A DNA stretch of 15,267 bases from Clostridia bacterium (GTDB lineage Bacteria > Bacillota > Clostridia > Oscillospirales > Acutalibacteraceae): assembly GCA_017424125.1 (NCBI GenBank), contig JAFPBM010000008.1, forward strand, positions 1 through 15,267, written 5' to 3'. Both the position numbers and the translations under genes were made by a program. The notes under the pieces were generated by a model, which searched no databases, had not been told where the DNA came from, and saw nothing but the letters and a program-made list of their open reading frames with translations. Position 1 is the first letter of the stretch. Each line of letters begins with the position of its first letter. This document shows positions 7,536 to 13,637 of the stretch, piece by piece.

Positions 7536-7878
7536 ACTCGCCATCCCTCACTGTTCTGTAAAGCACCGCCCAAACGTAAAACGGCTTACCGCCGCAGTAT
7601 ATCATTTGTGCGCGTTTTACGCGGTGTTTATATCCTTCAAAATAAATTTTAACCGTTTCCCAATCGTGCGAAAAATCGTATTCGGGCGGTCCGATATATA
7701 GAAAACAACCGTTGTCACGTCTGCCCATTTCGCCTTTCGGCAAATCGATATACATTTTGTTTTTATACCTCATAAGTTGTATAAAAGCCTTGTAATACTG
7801 CGATTCGAACGGCCATTGCAGTTCTACATCCTGACCGCATTTTGAAAAAAGTTTACCTATCTTTTTTGTGCTGTCCAT
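7519..7878 (-). CDS. Head-closure / neck-like small phage protein
   Basis: The protein has 119 residues. The ATG follows GGAGGG and lies 13 bases from the stop of the connector gene. The N-terminus is helical and basic, and the rest looks beta-rich, with the stretch GCFLYIGPPEYDF, then a strand pair and AQMIYCGGKPFYVWAVLYRTV. The 'YIGP ... GG-x2-FYVWAVL' pattern resembles small minor capsid or head-closure proteins of Firmicute prophages that I have seen annotated between connector and tail-terminator genes. That is recollection of a pattern, not a demonstrated homology. A structural role at the portal-tail interface is inferred from gene order. No enzymatic motif is visible. Confidence 0.62.
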   Translation of the reverse strand: MDSTKKIGKLFSKCGQDVELQWPFESQYYKAFIQLMRYKNKMYIDLPKGEMGRRDNGCFLYIGPPEYDFSHDWETVKIYFEGYKHRVKRAQMIYCGGKPFYVWAVLYRTVRDGEYEGHQ

Positions 7879-7890
7879 AACCGCCCTCCG

Positions 7891-8256
7891 TCAAATCGTT
7901 TTAAAACAAAACGCTGAATGTTTAAGGCATCCGTCCACCGAAAGAAGTGCGTCGTGCAAGAGTTCTTTAGCCGAAAGCCTTGCGCCGTCGGGCCTGTTTT
8001 GAATATTAACGTCGCCCGCCTTGTAAACAGCAACGTTATCACACCCGCGCGAAAGAGTGTAGCGGTAAAACGCAAGACACGCGGCAGCATATATAAGTCC
8101 ATCTTCCCATTTTTCTCGAGAAGCGCTTGGCTTCACCCGAGACAAAAGGGTGAAGACCGCGCTTTCGCAAAAAGGGGAAAAGATAGCGCTGTCCGTTTCG
8201 CCCGAAAGGGCGAGGGCAAAATCGCATACCCTATCTAAAGGCAAAGAGTTTATCAT
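7891..8256 (-). CDS. Head-tail connector (gp6-like) protein
   Basis: The product is 121 residues and almost entirely helical, with a central segment DGLIYAAACLAFYRYTLS. That segment resembles the small helical connector proteins that form a ring below the portal, as in HK97 gp6 and SPP1 gp15. A GTG codon at 8265 extends the frame by three residues, but AAGGCGGTG lies 6 bases before the ATG at 8256 and overlaps that GTG, so the ATG is chosen. The gene follows the major capsid gene, the standard place for this connector. The high cysteine content (C11, C29, C59, C75 and others) is odd for a virion protein. Family assignment is by position, size and helicity. Confidence 0.65.
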   Translation of the reverse strand: MINSLPLDRVCDFALALSGETDSAIFSPFCESAVFTLLSRVKPSASREKWEDGLIYAAACLAFYRYTLSRGCDNVAVYKAGDVNIQNRPDGARLSAKELLHDALLSVDGCLKHSAFCFKTI

Positions 8257-8270
8257 TGCCGTCACCGCCT

Positions 8271-9278
8271 TTAAACAGAGAGAATCTTGGAAGCGTCTGT
8301 AAAGATTTTTGCAAAACCAACCGTTGAAGTAACGGCGGCGCGTTCAAGCTGACGGTCGATAAGTTTATCGTAATCAACCGAAACATCGTTTGCAATTACC
8401 ATTTCAAGAGCGCATGACTTATCAAGACCGATAACAACACTATCGGGAGTAGAAGCGGCTTTAATAAACTCTGCACCCAAGGGATGACCTATCTTGCCTG
8501 TGCCCTGGAAGTTGATGCCTGTAACAGGGTTTTTGAACTCTTCTAACTGCAAAAGATTTATCATCATAGCGGGCGACGCAATCAAGGTTGTGAGCTGATG
8601 CGGGTCAAGGCGGTTAAGAAGTTTAATAAGGTCGTTATAGGAAAGAACGCCCTCTTTATCCGCACTGATAATCTCTGCCGCATTATCGTTTCCGTCACCA
8701 TTCAAGAGAACCATGATGGCGTCTGACAATTGCTGACGCGCAATGTACGCACCAATTTGCTTTAACGTTACTGTGAACAAATCAAGACGCTGATACTTAA
8801 GAGCCTCGTATGACGCAACAAGCATTCTACCGCGCTTGTTAAGTTTTACAAGATTATCCTGTGTGTGAATTCGTGTCTGAGGAATATACGCGCCCTCACC
8901 AACAATCTTGAGTTCGCGTTCGTCTTCTGTAGGAACAGAGGCGATTGTGCGGTAATCAAGACCGTCTATACGGGTTTTGGTGGCAACGATAGAATCAAGC
9001 ACCTTTGCCTCTTCCATACCCTGCTTTACTGCGCGGGAAATATACTCAGGGAACAATGCCGCCGACTGTGTTGTTGCAAAGAACTTGTTAACGCAGTCAC
9101 TGCCTGTTCCGCCAACTTTAATATCAAAACGCTTTAACTGTCTGCCGAAAGCATCAAGATTTGCATCTGCGGTGCCTTCGTAATTTTGTGTGGGGTCGAG
9201 CGATTCAAGCACTTCGCTGAACGACTTGCCCGAAACGGCATACATACCCTTTTCAAGTTTAATGTTTTCGTAACTCAT
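8271..9278 (-). CDS. Major capsid protein, HK97-fold
   Basis: This 335-residue protein forms the icosahedral shell. Its position after the protease and decoration genes, its length, and features such as the N-terminal-arm-like region (QNYEGTADANLDAFGRQLKR), a long helix (SRAVKQGMEEAKVLDSIV) and beta-hinge-like strands match phage capsid proteins of the HK97 fold. So does a P-domain region with GDGNDNAAEII and LDPHQLTTLIASPAMM. It lacks the long coiled-coil delta domain of about 100 residues seen at the N-terminus of HK97 gp5. The separate scaffold encoded within the protease gene can explain that. AAGGAGG lies 6 bases before the ATG. The gap to the upstream decoration gene is 12 bases. It is probably the most highly translated gene of the cassette. 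Confidence 0.85.
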   Translation of the reverse strand: MSYENIKLEKGMYAVSGKSFSEVLESLDPTQNYEGTADANLDAFGRQLKRFDIKVGGTGSDCVNKFFATTQSAALFPEYISRAVKQGMEEAKVLDSIVATKTRIDGLDYRTIASVPTEDERELKIVGEGAYIPQTRIHTQDNLVKLNKRGRMLVASYEALKYQRLDLFTVTLKQIGAYIARQQLSDAIMVLLNGDGNDNAAEIISADKEGVLSYNDLIKLLNRLDPHQLTTLIASPAMMINLLQLEEFKNPVTGINFQGTGKIGHPLGAEFIKAASTPDSVVIGLDKSCALEMVIANDVSVDYDKLIDRQLERAAVTSTVGFAKIFTDASKILSV

Positions 9279-9290
9279 TACCTTTCCTCC

Positions 9291-9629
9291 TTAAAAAATG
9301 ATGCCGACTTTTTTAGTTTCGTAATCATACTTGATTACCTGAACAATGTTTCCGTTTTCGGCTTTGCAGATGCCGCCCTTGCCGTCTGCAACAACGGTTT
9401 GCAAACCGTATCTAATGTCATCGCCGCTGCCCTGTACTTCAACATATCCGCCAACCTGTACAGTTGCAAAGTTGTTGCGCTCTACCACGCCGAAACCTAA
9501 AAAGGTCTCGCCCGAGGATGCCAAGCAAACACTACCATCATAATTTATTGTCAGTGGTTTACCTGCAATTTCCGTATCACCGCATCTTGCTGTGATAATT
9601 TTTTCATCAAAACCTGTGTAATCTAACAT
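9291..9629 (-). CDS. Capsid decoration / cement-like protein
   Basis: The protein has 112 residues, is Gly- and Val-rich, and is probably all-beta, with no signal peptide. It contains FLGFGVVERNNFATVQVGGYVEVQ (read in two parts: residues 43-54, then 55-66) and ends in VQVIKYDYETKKVGIIF. Small Gly-rich beta proteins between the protease and the major capsid gene are usually decoration or cement proteins that bind the outside of the capsid (lambda gpD place, DUF2190-like properties). AAAGGAAG precedes the ATG by about 7 bases, and the gap from the protease stop is 16 bases. I infer the function from position, size and composition; there is no diagnostic motif. Confidence 0.65.
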   Translation of the reverse strand: MLDYTGFDEKIITARCGDTEIAGKPLTINYDGSVCLASSGETFLGFGVVERNNFATVQVGGYVEVQGSGDDIRYGLQTVVADGKGGICKAENGNIVQVIKYDYETKKVGIIF

Positions 9630-9645
9630 AATTTTCTTCCTTTCA

Positions 9646-9984
9646 CTAAATCATAAAATCTAAATTTTCAGATTTATTTATTTTTGTTTTGGGTGCAAGT
9701 TGAACTTTTGCACCCTTTTCTTTTTGGAAAGCGCGGTACAGTTCATCAAGTTCCGAAACGCTCATCTTTTCAGCAATTGCCTTTATTGTTTCGGCACTAA
9801 CGCCCGAAAGCGCCTTTTCAATACCGCCTATTACGGCTGTGCGTTTTTCGGCTATAAAACTTTTGCCGATTTCGCAAAGGGTTTTAAGTTCGCCTATGTA
9901 AAGCGAAAGCGATGCCGCCTCGTTTGCCGAGAGTGTAATTTCCTCTCCGGCGCCGAGTTGCTTTACAATATCAATGTTAGTCAA
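9646..9984 (-). CDS. Nested scaffold protein from an internal TTG start
   Basis: Inside the protease gene, in the same frame, AAGGAGAGA (9991-9999) is followed 9 bases later (counted from its GGAG core) by a TTG at 9982-9984. Starting there gives a 112-residue protein identical to protease residues 203-314. The first residues, (M)TNIDIVKQLGAGEEITL, begin exactly where the protease domain ends and the helical scaffold-like domain begins. The content is Lys/Glu-rich and predicted helical, without cysteines outside Cys239 of the long form. Phage lambda uses the same plan, with scaffold Nu3 translated from within protease gene C. A strong ribosome site at a domain boundary is seen directly; that it is used is inferred. 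Confidence 0.55.
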   Translation of the reverse strand: MTNIDIVKQLGAGEEITLSANEAASLSLYIGELKTLCEIGKSFIAEKRTAVIGGIEKALSGVSAETIKAIAEKMSVSELDELYRAFQKEKGAKVQLAPKTKINKSENLDFMI

Positions 9985-10590
9985 ATTTTTTCTCTCCTTT
10001 TTTTCAAAAGACTTGGTTATTCCCGCGCGTCTTTGCGCAGGAACCGCAACAAAAGACCACTCATACGCATCCTGAGGGTTAGAAAGTACGGTATGACAAA
10101 GTGCATTGCCGTAACGTTTGCCCTTGCGGTGAACGCAGCCTTCAGCGCGCGACTTGCCGCATATAGAACACGTGTGAGAACCCATACTGCAACCGATGCT
10201 GACCTCTTTTTTAATACCCGCTTCAATCTCGGCTATGAGGTTTTTGTTTTGCTCGGTTTTAAGCATATACGCCCTTGCACACAACCTTTTATACTGTCTG
10301 CCGTCACGCGTCTGTTCGCCCTCGGGCTTTTCGGTGTAACAACTAAAAATGCGCGCTTTCTGATTTTCGCTTTTAGCACTATGGTCGCAAATGCCCGTTC
10401 TGCCGACAAAAAGTTTCGAAAGAACGTCCAGCGCATCGTCCGAAAAACGCTCAAAATCGCGGTCAATATCGTTGTCACAAAGCGTTACGGTAAAGGCGTA
10501 TATCTCCTCCGCTTTATGTTCGCGGCGGGTGTATTTGTTTATAAGCGCGAGTTCGCCGTCTCGCAGAGTGCTCGTTTCTTTATTTTCCAT
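9646..10590 (-). CDS. Prohead protease with fused C-terminal scaffold domain
   Basis: The product is 314 residues. Residues 25-195 match HK97-type prohead serine proteases. His70 (GICDHS) and Ser131 (KKEVSIGCS) are the probable catalytic pair, and AYEWSFVAVPAQRRAGITKS (175-194) is the typical end of the domain. An insert right after the serine, CSICGKSRAEGCVH (141-154), is a likely zinc knuckle of form CxxC-x7-CxH. Residues 203-314 are charged and helical and look like a scaffold, which the protease would digest during maturation. The ATG overlaps the portal stop as TAATG, so translation is probably coupled. The C-terminal half also appears to be translated separately from an internal TTG. 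A long antisense frame across this gene is only a shadow. Confidence 0.85.
   Translation of the reverse strand: MENKETSTLRDGELALINKYTRREHKAEEIYAFTVTLCDNDIDRDFERFSDDALDVLSKLFVGRTGICDHSAKSENQKARIFSCYTEKPEGEQTRDGRQYKRLCARAYMLKTEQNKNLIAEIEAGIKKEVSIGCSMGSHTCSICGKSRAEGCVHRKGKRYGNALCHTVLSNPQDAYEWSFVAVPAQRRAGITKSFEKKERKNLTNIDIVKQLGAGEEITLSANEAASLSLYIGELKTLCEIGKSFIAEKRTAVIGGIEKALSGVSAETIKAIAEKMSVSELDELYRAFQKEKGAKVQLAPKTKINKSENLDFMI
9991..9999 (-). promoter_or_regulatory. Internal Shine-Dalgarno for the nested scaffold
   Basis: AAGGAGAGA on the minus strand lies inside the protease coding region and is well spaced from TTG 9984. It encodes the Lys-Glu-Arg linker of the protease, so the purine run could also be a by-product of a charged linker. 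Confidence 0.5.
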
Positions 10591-11717
10591 TACTTTTTAT
10601 CCCCCGTTTCTTTTATGATTTTTTCTGCCTGTGCATTATAAAGTTTCGCTTGTGCTAACGAAATCTCATCCTGCAAACTTATGTTGTTCCATTCAAGGTT
10701 TACGTTGCAAAAATATCCTTCGCCACGCAAAAATGCATGGCAAATTTTAAGTAGCACGGGTGTTATAAGTGTTCTGTAATATTCAAGTTCGCTTGTTAAA
10801 ATGTCCGCCTGTTGAGATGACATACGCTCGGTTGTGGACCAAGTAAGTCCCAACAAAAACGGCGGCAAACCTGTTTTTGCAATAATTTGCTCTGTAAGTG
10901 TGCGGATTGGCACCTCGATATCGGGCATTACGGTGTCGCCGCCTATTACCTTAATGTCAACGTCGCCCACCGCAACAAAATCCTTAACCGTAGAACTGTC
11001 ACGCATGGCATCCGACCATGCAGATGCTATCTCGTCGGCGCGGTTTTCGGATATCCCCTGCGTATCAGACGGACGATACGTCACAGCAAAACGCAGATTG
11101 CCAAGTCTTTCAAAATTTACGCCAATAGTATTGTAAATTTTAAGCAAAACTTCACTAACAAAAGGCAGACCGCGCAGAATTGAAATACCGTACGCGCTAT
11201 CAGGTTCGGGTGATAGTGCCGTTACCGTAATTCTTTCGGGATGCGGAACCTTTTCGCCGCCCGCTGTACGAATTACGGGGCACAAAGGATTTTCTTCCAC
11301 CGAAAGTTCAAGATTTTCAAGCGCGGCGGTATAAAGTGCCCTGAGTTTTCCGCTATTATCAAGCACCATCTCGTTAACGGCGGTACCGTAGGTTAAAAGC
11401 CTGTCAACCGTACTGCTTATGAAACTCTCTATTCCGCTTGATACGGGACCGGTGGGGACGGTAGATAGAAAATCGTTAAGCAGTTTTTCGGCAGATTTAT
11501 CGCTACACTTTACCTGTACTCCACCTACAAGGCGTACGATTTTACCGATTGCCGCATCGATAATCGGTATGGCCTCGCGCAGGGCTTTGTACATAGTAAG
11601 TTCTGTTCGCGATATCCCTTGTGTGCGGTTGACGAGAGAAAATCCGTCGTTGCCGCGCGCGGTCTGTACCGCCGCAGTAACCGCACCGCTTTTTTTGTTT
11701 CTTTTAGAAATTTTAAT
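10590..11717 (-). CDS. Phage portal protein, apparent ATT start
   Basis: The portal is the dodecameric ring through which terminase pumps DNA into the head. From the ATT at 11717 the product is 375 residues. The first ATG is only at 11594 and would remove 41 residues that look like a normal portal start (KISKRNKKSG, then TQGISRTELT leading into MYKALREAIPIIDAAIGKIV). No ATG, GTG, TTG or CTG lies between the upstream in-frame stop and that ATG. The stretch GIESFISSTVDRLLTYGTAVNEMV and the C-terminal region TGLPPFLLGLTW...QADILTSELEYYRTLITPVL are typical of portal core and wing. The gene sits between TerL (36-base gap) and the protease (1-base overlap). If ATT is not used, the ATG-initiated 334-residue form would lack part of the clip or stem-proximal region. 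Confidence 0.82.
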   Translation of the reverse strand: MKISKRNKKSGAVTAAVQTARGNDGFSLVNRTQGISRTELTMYKALREAIPIIDAAIGKIVRLVGGVQVKCSDKSAEKLLNDFLSTVPTGPVSSGIESFISSTVDRLLTYGTAVNEMVLDNSGKLRALYTAALENLELSVEENPLCPVIRTAGGEKVPHPERITVTALSPEPDSAYGISILRGLPFVSEVLLKIYNTIGVNFERLGNLRFAVTYRPSDTQGISENRADEIASAWSDAMRDSSTVKDFVAVGDVDIKVIGGDTVMPDIEVPIRTLTEQIIAKTGLPPFLLGLTWSTTERMSSQQADILTSELEYYRTLITPVLLKICHAFLRGEGYFCNVNLEWNNISLQDEISLAQAKLYNAQAEKIIKETGDKK

Positions 11718-11731
11718 GGTTATTCCTCCTT
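11715..11731 (-). promoter_or_regulatory. Perfect ribosome binding site facing an ATT start codon
   Basis: AAGGAGGAA (11723-11731, minus strand) is followed by ATT at 11715-11717, 7 bases after the GGAGG core. A TAA in the same frame lies just upstream of this site, so translation cannot begin farther up. The nearest ATG in frame is 123 bases downstream and has no comparable ribosome site. Confidence 0.75.
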
Positions 11732-11753
11732 TTTAAGTCGGATTATTCTGTTT

Positions 11754-12998
11754 TTATCTTCTCGCCGCTACGGCAAAGACCGATTGCTCGTTACCATAAA
11801 GCACCGTTGATACAAAATATCTGATATCGTCCATTGCGTGGTCGTTCTCTTTTATCGGAGTATCGCGTACGGCTGACGTATCCCAACGGTAGAGCGAAAA
11901 CTCACGTGCGGCATCGAGGCAACCGCGGCAAATTTTAATTTTTCCGCCCCTTAATGCATCAGACACGCGGCGAATTCCGTCAAGCACGTCGTTTTTTGCG
12001 GCAATACATCTGTACTTTCCGTGCTTGCGGATAAGGGTTATAAAGGAGGCGGCTGACGGGTCACATATTACGGCGGAGATGCTTCTGCCGTCTGCTAACT
12101 TTTCCAAAGCAATATAATATTCTTCATCGGTTTTCTGCGCGCCCTCTTTGCGAGAGGAATAATAATATTCGTCTATACGGTACCACACGCCGTCACAAAG
12201 TCCCCACAGTCCAAAGGATGACGGGTTGACGGTGCCGTAATCGCAGGAAACGTAGTATTTTTCACAGTTTAGGGGCACGTCGCAGAGCATATCGTCTTTG
12301 AAAAACGGATAGACAAGTCCCTCAGATGCCACCCATTTCCCCAGCACGTAACGCTCGTAAAATACGCCTGAATAAAGCGACGCATAGCGCGAGCGCATGC
12401 TATTTGACAGCGACGGATTTTCCGCCATTGTGAAATGAAGATAAAGTGCGTTTTTCGCCTTTTTACCCTTTATCCACTCTTTATAGAACCAGTGCGACGG
12501 CGACGAGGGATTGCAGTTGAAGAAAAATTTAGAGCCCTCGACCGAGCAACGCGCAAGCGCCTGTTCCACAAATGAGCGCGGCATAAGCACAACCTCGTCA
12601 AACAGTACGCCCGAAAGCGTCATTCCCTGTATGAGCGCGGCGCTTGATTCATCTTTACCGCCGAAAAGATAGTACCTGTTTTGTATGCCGTCGCGGCTAA
12701 TCTCCAATATTCCGCGGCTAAGCGTTTCTTTACATTCAAAACCGAGTGTTCGCAACGTTTCGCACATCGGGGTGATTAGATTGCGTCTAAGCGACGTTAC
12801 GGTTTTACCGCAAAGCGCGAAATCGGCACCGCTAAATCGGTAAAAAGACCAAAATATAAAGGACAAAAAGAGGCAGAGTGATTTTCCGCTTCGTACGGCG
12901 CCGTCACATATAAGCGCGTCGCACGAATTATAGGGACTTTCCGCATGCCAAAAGGTGAGTGCCGTCATCTGCTTTTTAGAAAAGGGCTTAAATTCCAT
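11754..12998 (-). CDS. Terminase large subunit, PBSX-like family
   Basis: This is the packaging motor ATPase and headful nuclease, 414 residues from ATG 12998. The frame continues to an ATG at 13037, but 12998 overlaps the TerS stop by 11 bases, has GGTGAAGA nearby and begins with the usual FKPFSKKQMTALTFW. The ATPase domain has Walker A GAVRSGKS (33-40), Walker B VLFDEV (131-136, with Asp134-Glu135) and the coupling motif FNCNP (160-164). The RNase H-like nuclease has acidic residues in SCDYG (Asp253), ICDPS (Asp313) and HAMDDIRY (Asp390/391). All key residues are present, so the enzyme looks functional. The family (Terminase_3/Terminase_6C, PBSX type) commonly packages by the headful mechanism. 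It is coupled to the small subunit upstream. Confidence 0.93.
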   Translation of the reverse strand: MEFKPFSKKQMTALTFWHAESPYNSCDALICDGAVRSGKSLCLFLSFIFWSFYRFSGADFALCGKTVTSLRRNLITPMCETLRTLGFECKETLSRGILEISRDGIQNRYYLFGGKDESSAALIQGMTLSGVLFDEVVLMPRSFVEQALARCSVEGSKFFFNCNPSSPSHWFYKEWIKGKKAKNALYLHFTMAENPSLSNSMRSRYASLYSGVFYERYVLGKWVASEGLVYPFFKDDMLCDVPLNCEKYYVSCDYGTVNPSSFGLWGLCDGVWYRIDEYYYSSRKEGAQKTDEEYYIALEKLADGRSISAVICDPSAASFITLIRKHGKYRCIAAKNDVLDGIRRVSDALRGGKIKICRGCLDAAREFSLYRWDTSAVRDTPIKENDHAMDDIRYFVSTVLYGNEQSVFAVAARR

Positions 12999-13467
12999 TT
13001 TCTTCACCCATAAACGACAAATTTTTGGCACCCTCACACAAGGCGCGGTAAAAGGGCTCGGCCGAACCGCCGACGGTTTCCGTTTCGCCCGACTGTAATA
13101 AATCGAGCGCTTTTATACGGTCATAAAACTTAATATCCATACCGCCCTTGGAGAATTTTAGTTCGGACACCATAAACAAATCCAAACTTTCGAGTTCCTC
13201 TTTAGTCACGGGGGTTTCCTTAGTAGCGAGATACACCGCATCGGCTATACTGCCAAACGCTATGCGCCGCAAACCCTCTTCTGCACTCGGTTTCAAAAGA
13301 GAATTTTGTTTTTCCATCTCCCGTTTTACCCCCTCTTTTTTAAGAAGCCGCAGTGCACTTCTTTCAGGAAAGGGGTATCCCGCACGCGCCGCTGCCTCTC
13401 GCGGCGAATGTAGGATTTTGTAGTACTGACAAAAGAGCGCCTCTTTTGCCGATAATCTGTTTGCCAT
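12988..13467 (-). CDS. Terminase small subunit
   Basis: The product is 159 residues. The N-terminal region LSAKEALFCQYYKILHSPREAAARAGYP is the helix-turn-helix characteristic of Terminase_2-family small subunits, which recognise the DNA to be packaged and load the large subunit. A helical oligomerisation region follows, then a short C-terminal tail (EPFYRALCEGAKNLSF) that may contact TerL. GGAGGTG lies 6 bases before the ATG at 13467, so the start is firm. It is the first gene of the cassette and lies next to a repeat-rich intergenic region. The end overlaps terL by 11 bases. Confidence 0.9.
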   Translation of the reverse strand: MANRLSAKEALFCQYYKILHSPREAAARAGYPFPERSALRLLKKEGVKREMEKQNSLLKPSAEEGLRRIAFGSIADAVYLATKETPVTKEELESLDLFMVSELKFSKGGMDIKFYDRIKALDLLQSGETETVGGSAEPFYRALCEGAKNLSFMGEENGI

Positions 13468-13505
13468 TTAAAGCCACCTCCACATATACCCTGTAAAAAC
13501 GGCGT

Positions 13506-13540
13506 TTGTTGCACAAAACCGTGCAACAAGTATGCAACAA
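13506..13540. promoter_or_regulatory. Operator candidate: inverted plus direct TTGTTGCA repeats
   Basis: TTGTTGCAC (13506-13514) and GTGCAACAA (13521-13529) form a perfect 9-bp inverted repeat with a 6-base spacer. A third copy, TGCAACAA (13533-13540), repeats the right arm at an 11-base period, one helical turn. The site lies 39 bases upstream of the terS start and about 100 bases upstream of the divergent S1-domain gene. Adjacent on the S1 side is the 12-bp palindrome AAAAAATTTTTT (13544-13555). No clear -35/-10 pair is visible for terS. The hairpin could alternatively act as an attenuator in the terS leader, but its following T-run is six bases away. Confidence 0.55.
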
Positions 13541-13637
13541 ATTAAAAAATTTTTTGATTTTGCAATTTTCCACAGCACATTAAACGCAAACCTTTCGCAT
13601 ATATTAATGTTGAATGACAAAAGAAAGGTTGATTATA

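Larger units (their letters stand above)
6730..13467 (-). mobile_element. Phage head-and-neck cassette without tail, lysis or integration genes
   Basis: Ten same-strand genes occupy 6.7 kb with almost no spacing and follow the canonical order of a siphophage-type packaging and head module: TerS, TerL, portal, protease/scaffold, decoration, major capsid, connector, closure-like, tail-terminator-like, tube-like. All are open, and the catalytic motifs of TerL and the protease are intact. The genes on either side (EF-G-like, S1-domain protein, Mrp) are bacterial housekeeping genes. No integrase, repressor, replication, tape-measure, fibre, holin or endolysin gene is visible. Codon use looks similar to the host genes. 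The cassette may be a domesticated head operon of gene-transfer-agent type, a relic of a capsid-forming satellite, or a prophage reduced by deletion. Confidence 0.85.

Noticed and set aside
9700..10641. Long open frame of 313 codons on the + strand across the protease gene
   Set aside because: It is antisense to the well-supported prohead protease, has no ribosome site, and its translation has no recognisable domain.
11594..11717. Frameshift or truncation at the portal 5' end
   Set aside because: The frame is uninterrupted between the ribosome site and the first ATG and encodes a portal-like N-terminus; a rare or mutated start codon explains it better.
13506..13540. CRISPR or tandem repeat array
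   Set aside because: Only three 8-9-base half-sites, one of them inverted, without spacers; an operator or hairpin is more likely.
13468..13637. Definite promoters for terS and for the S1-domain gene
   Set aside because: TATATT at 13600-13605 (+) and TATATG near 13483 (-) lack acceptable -35 hexamers at 16-18 bases, so I did not call them.
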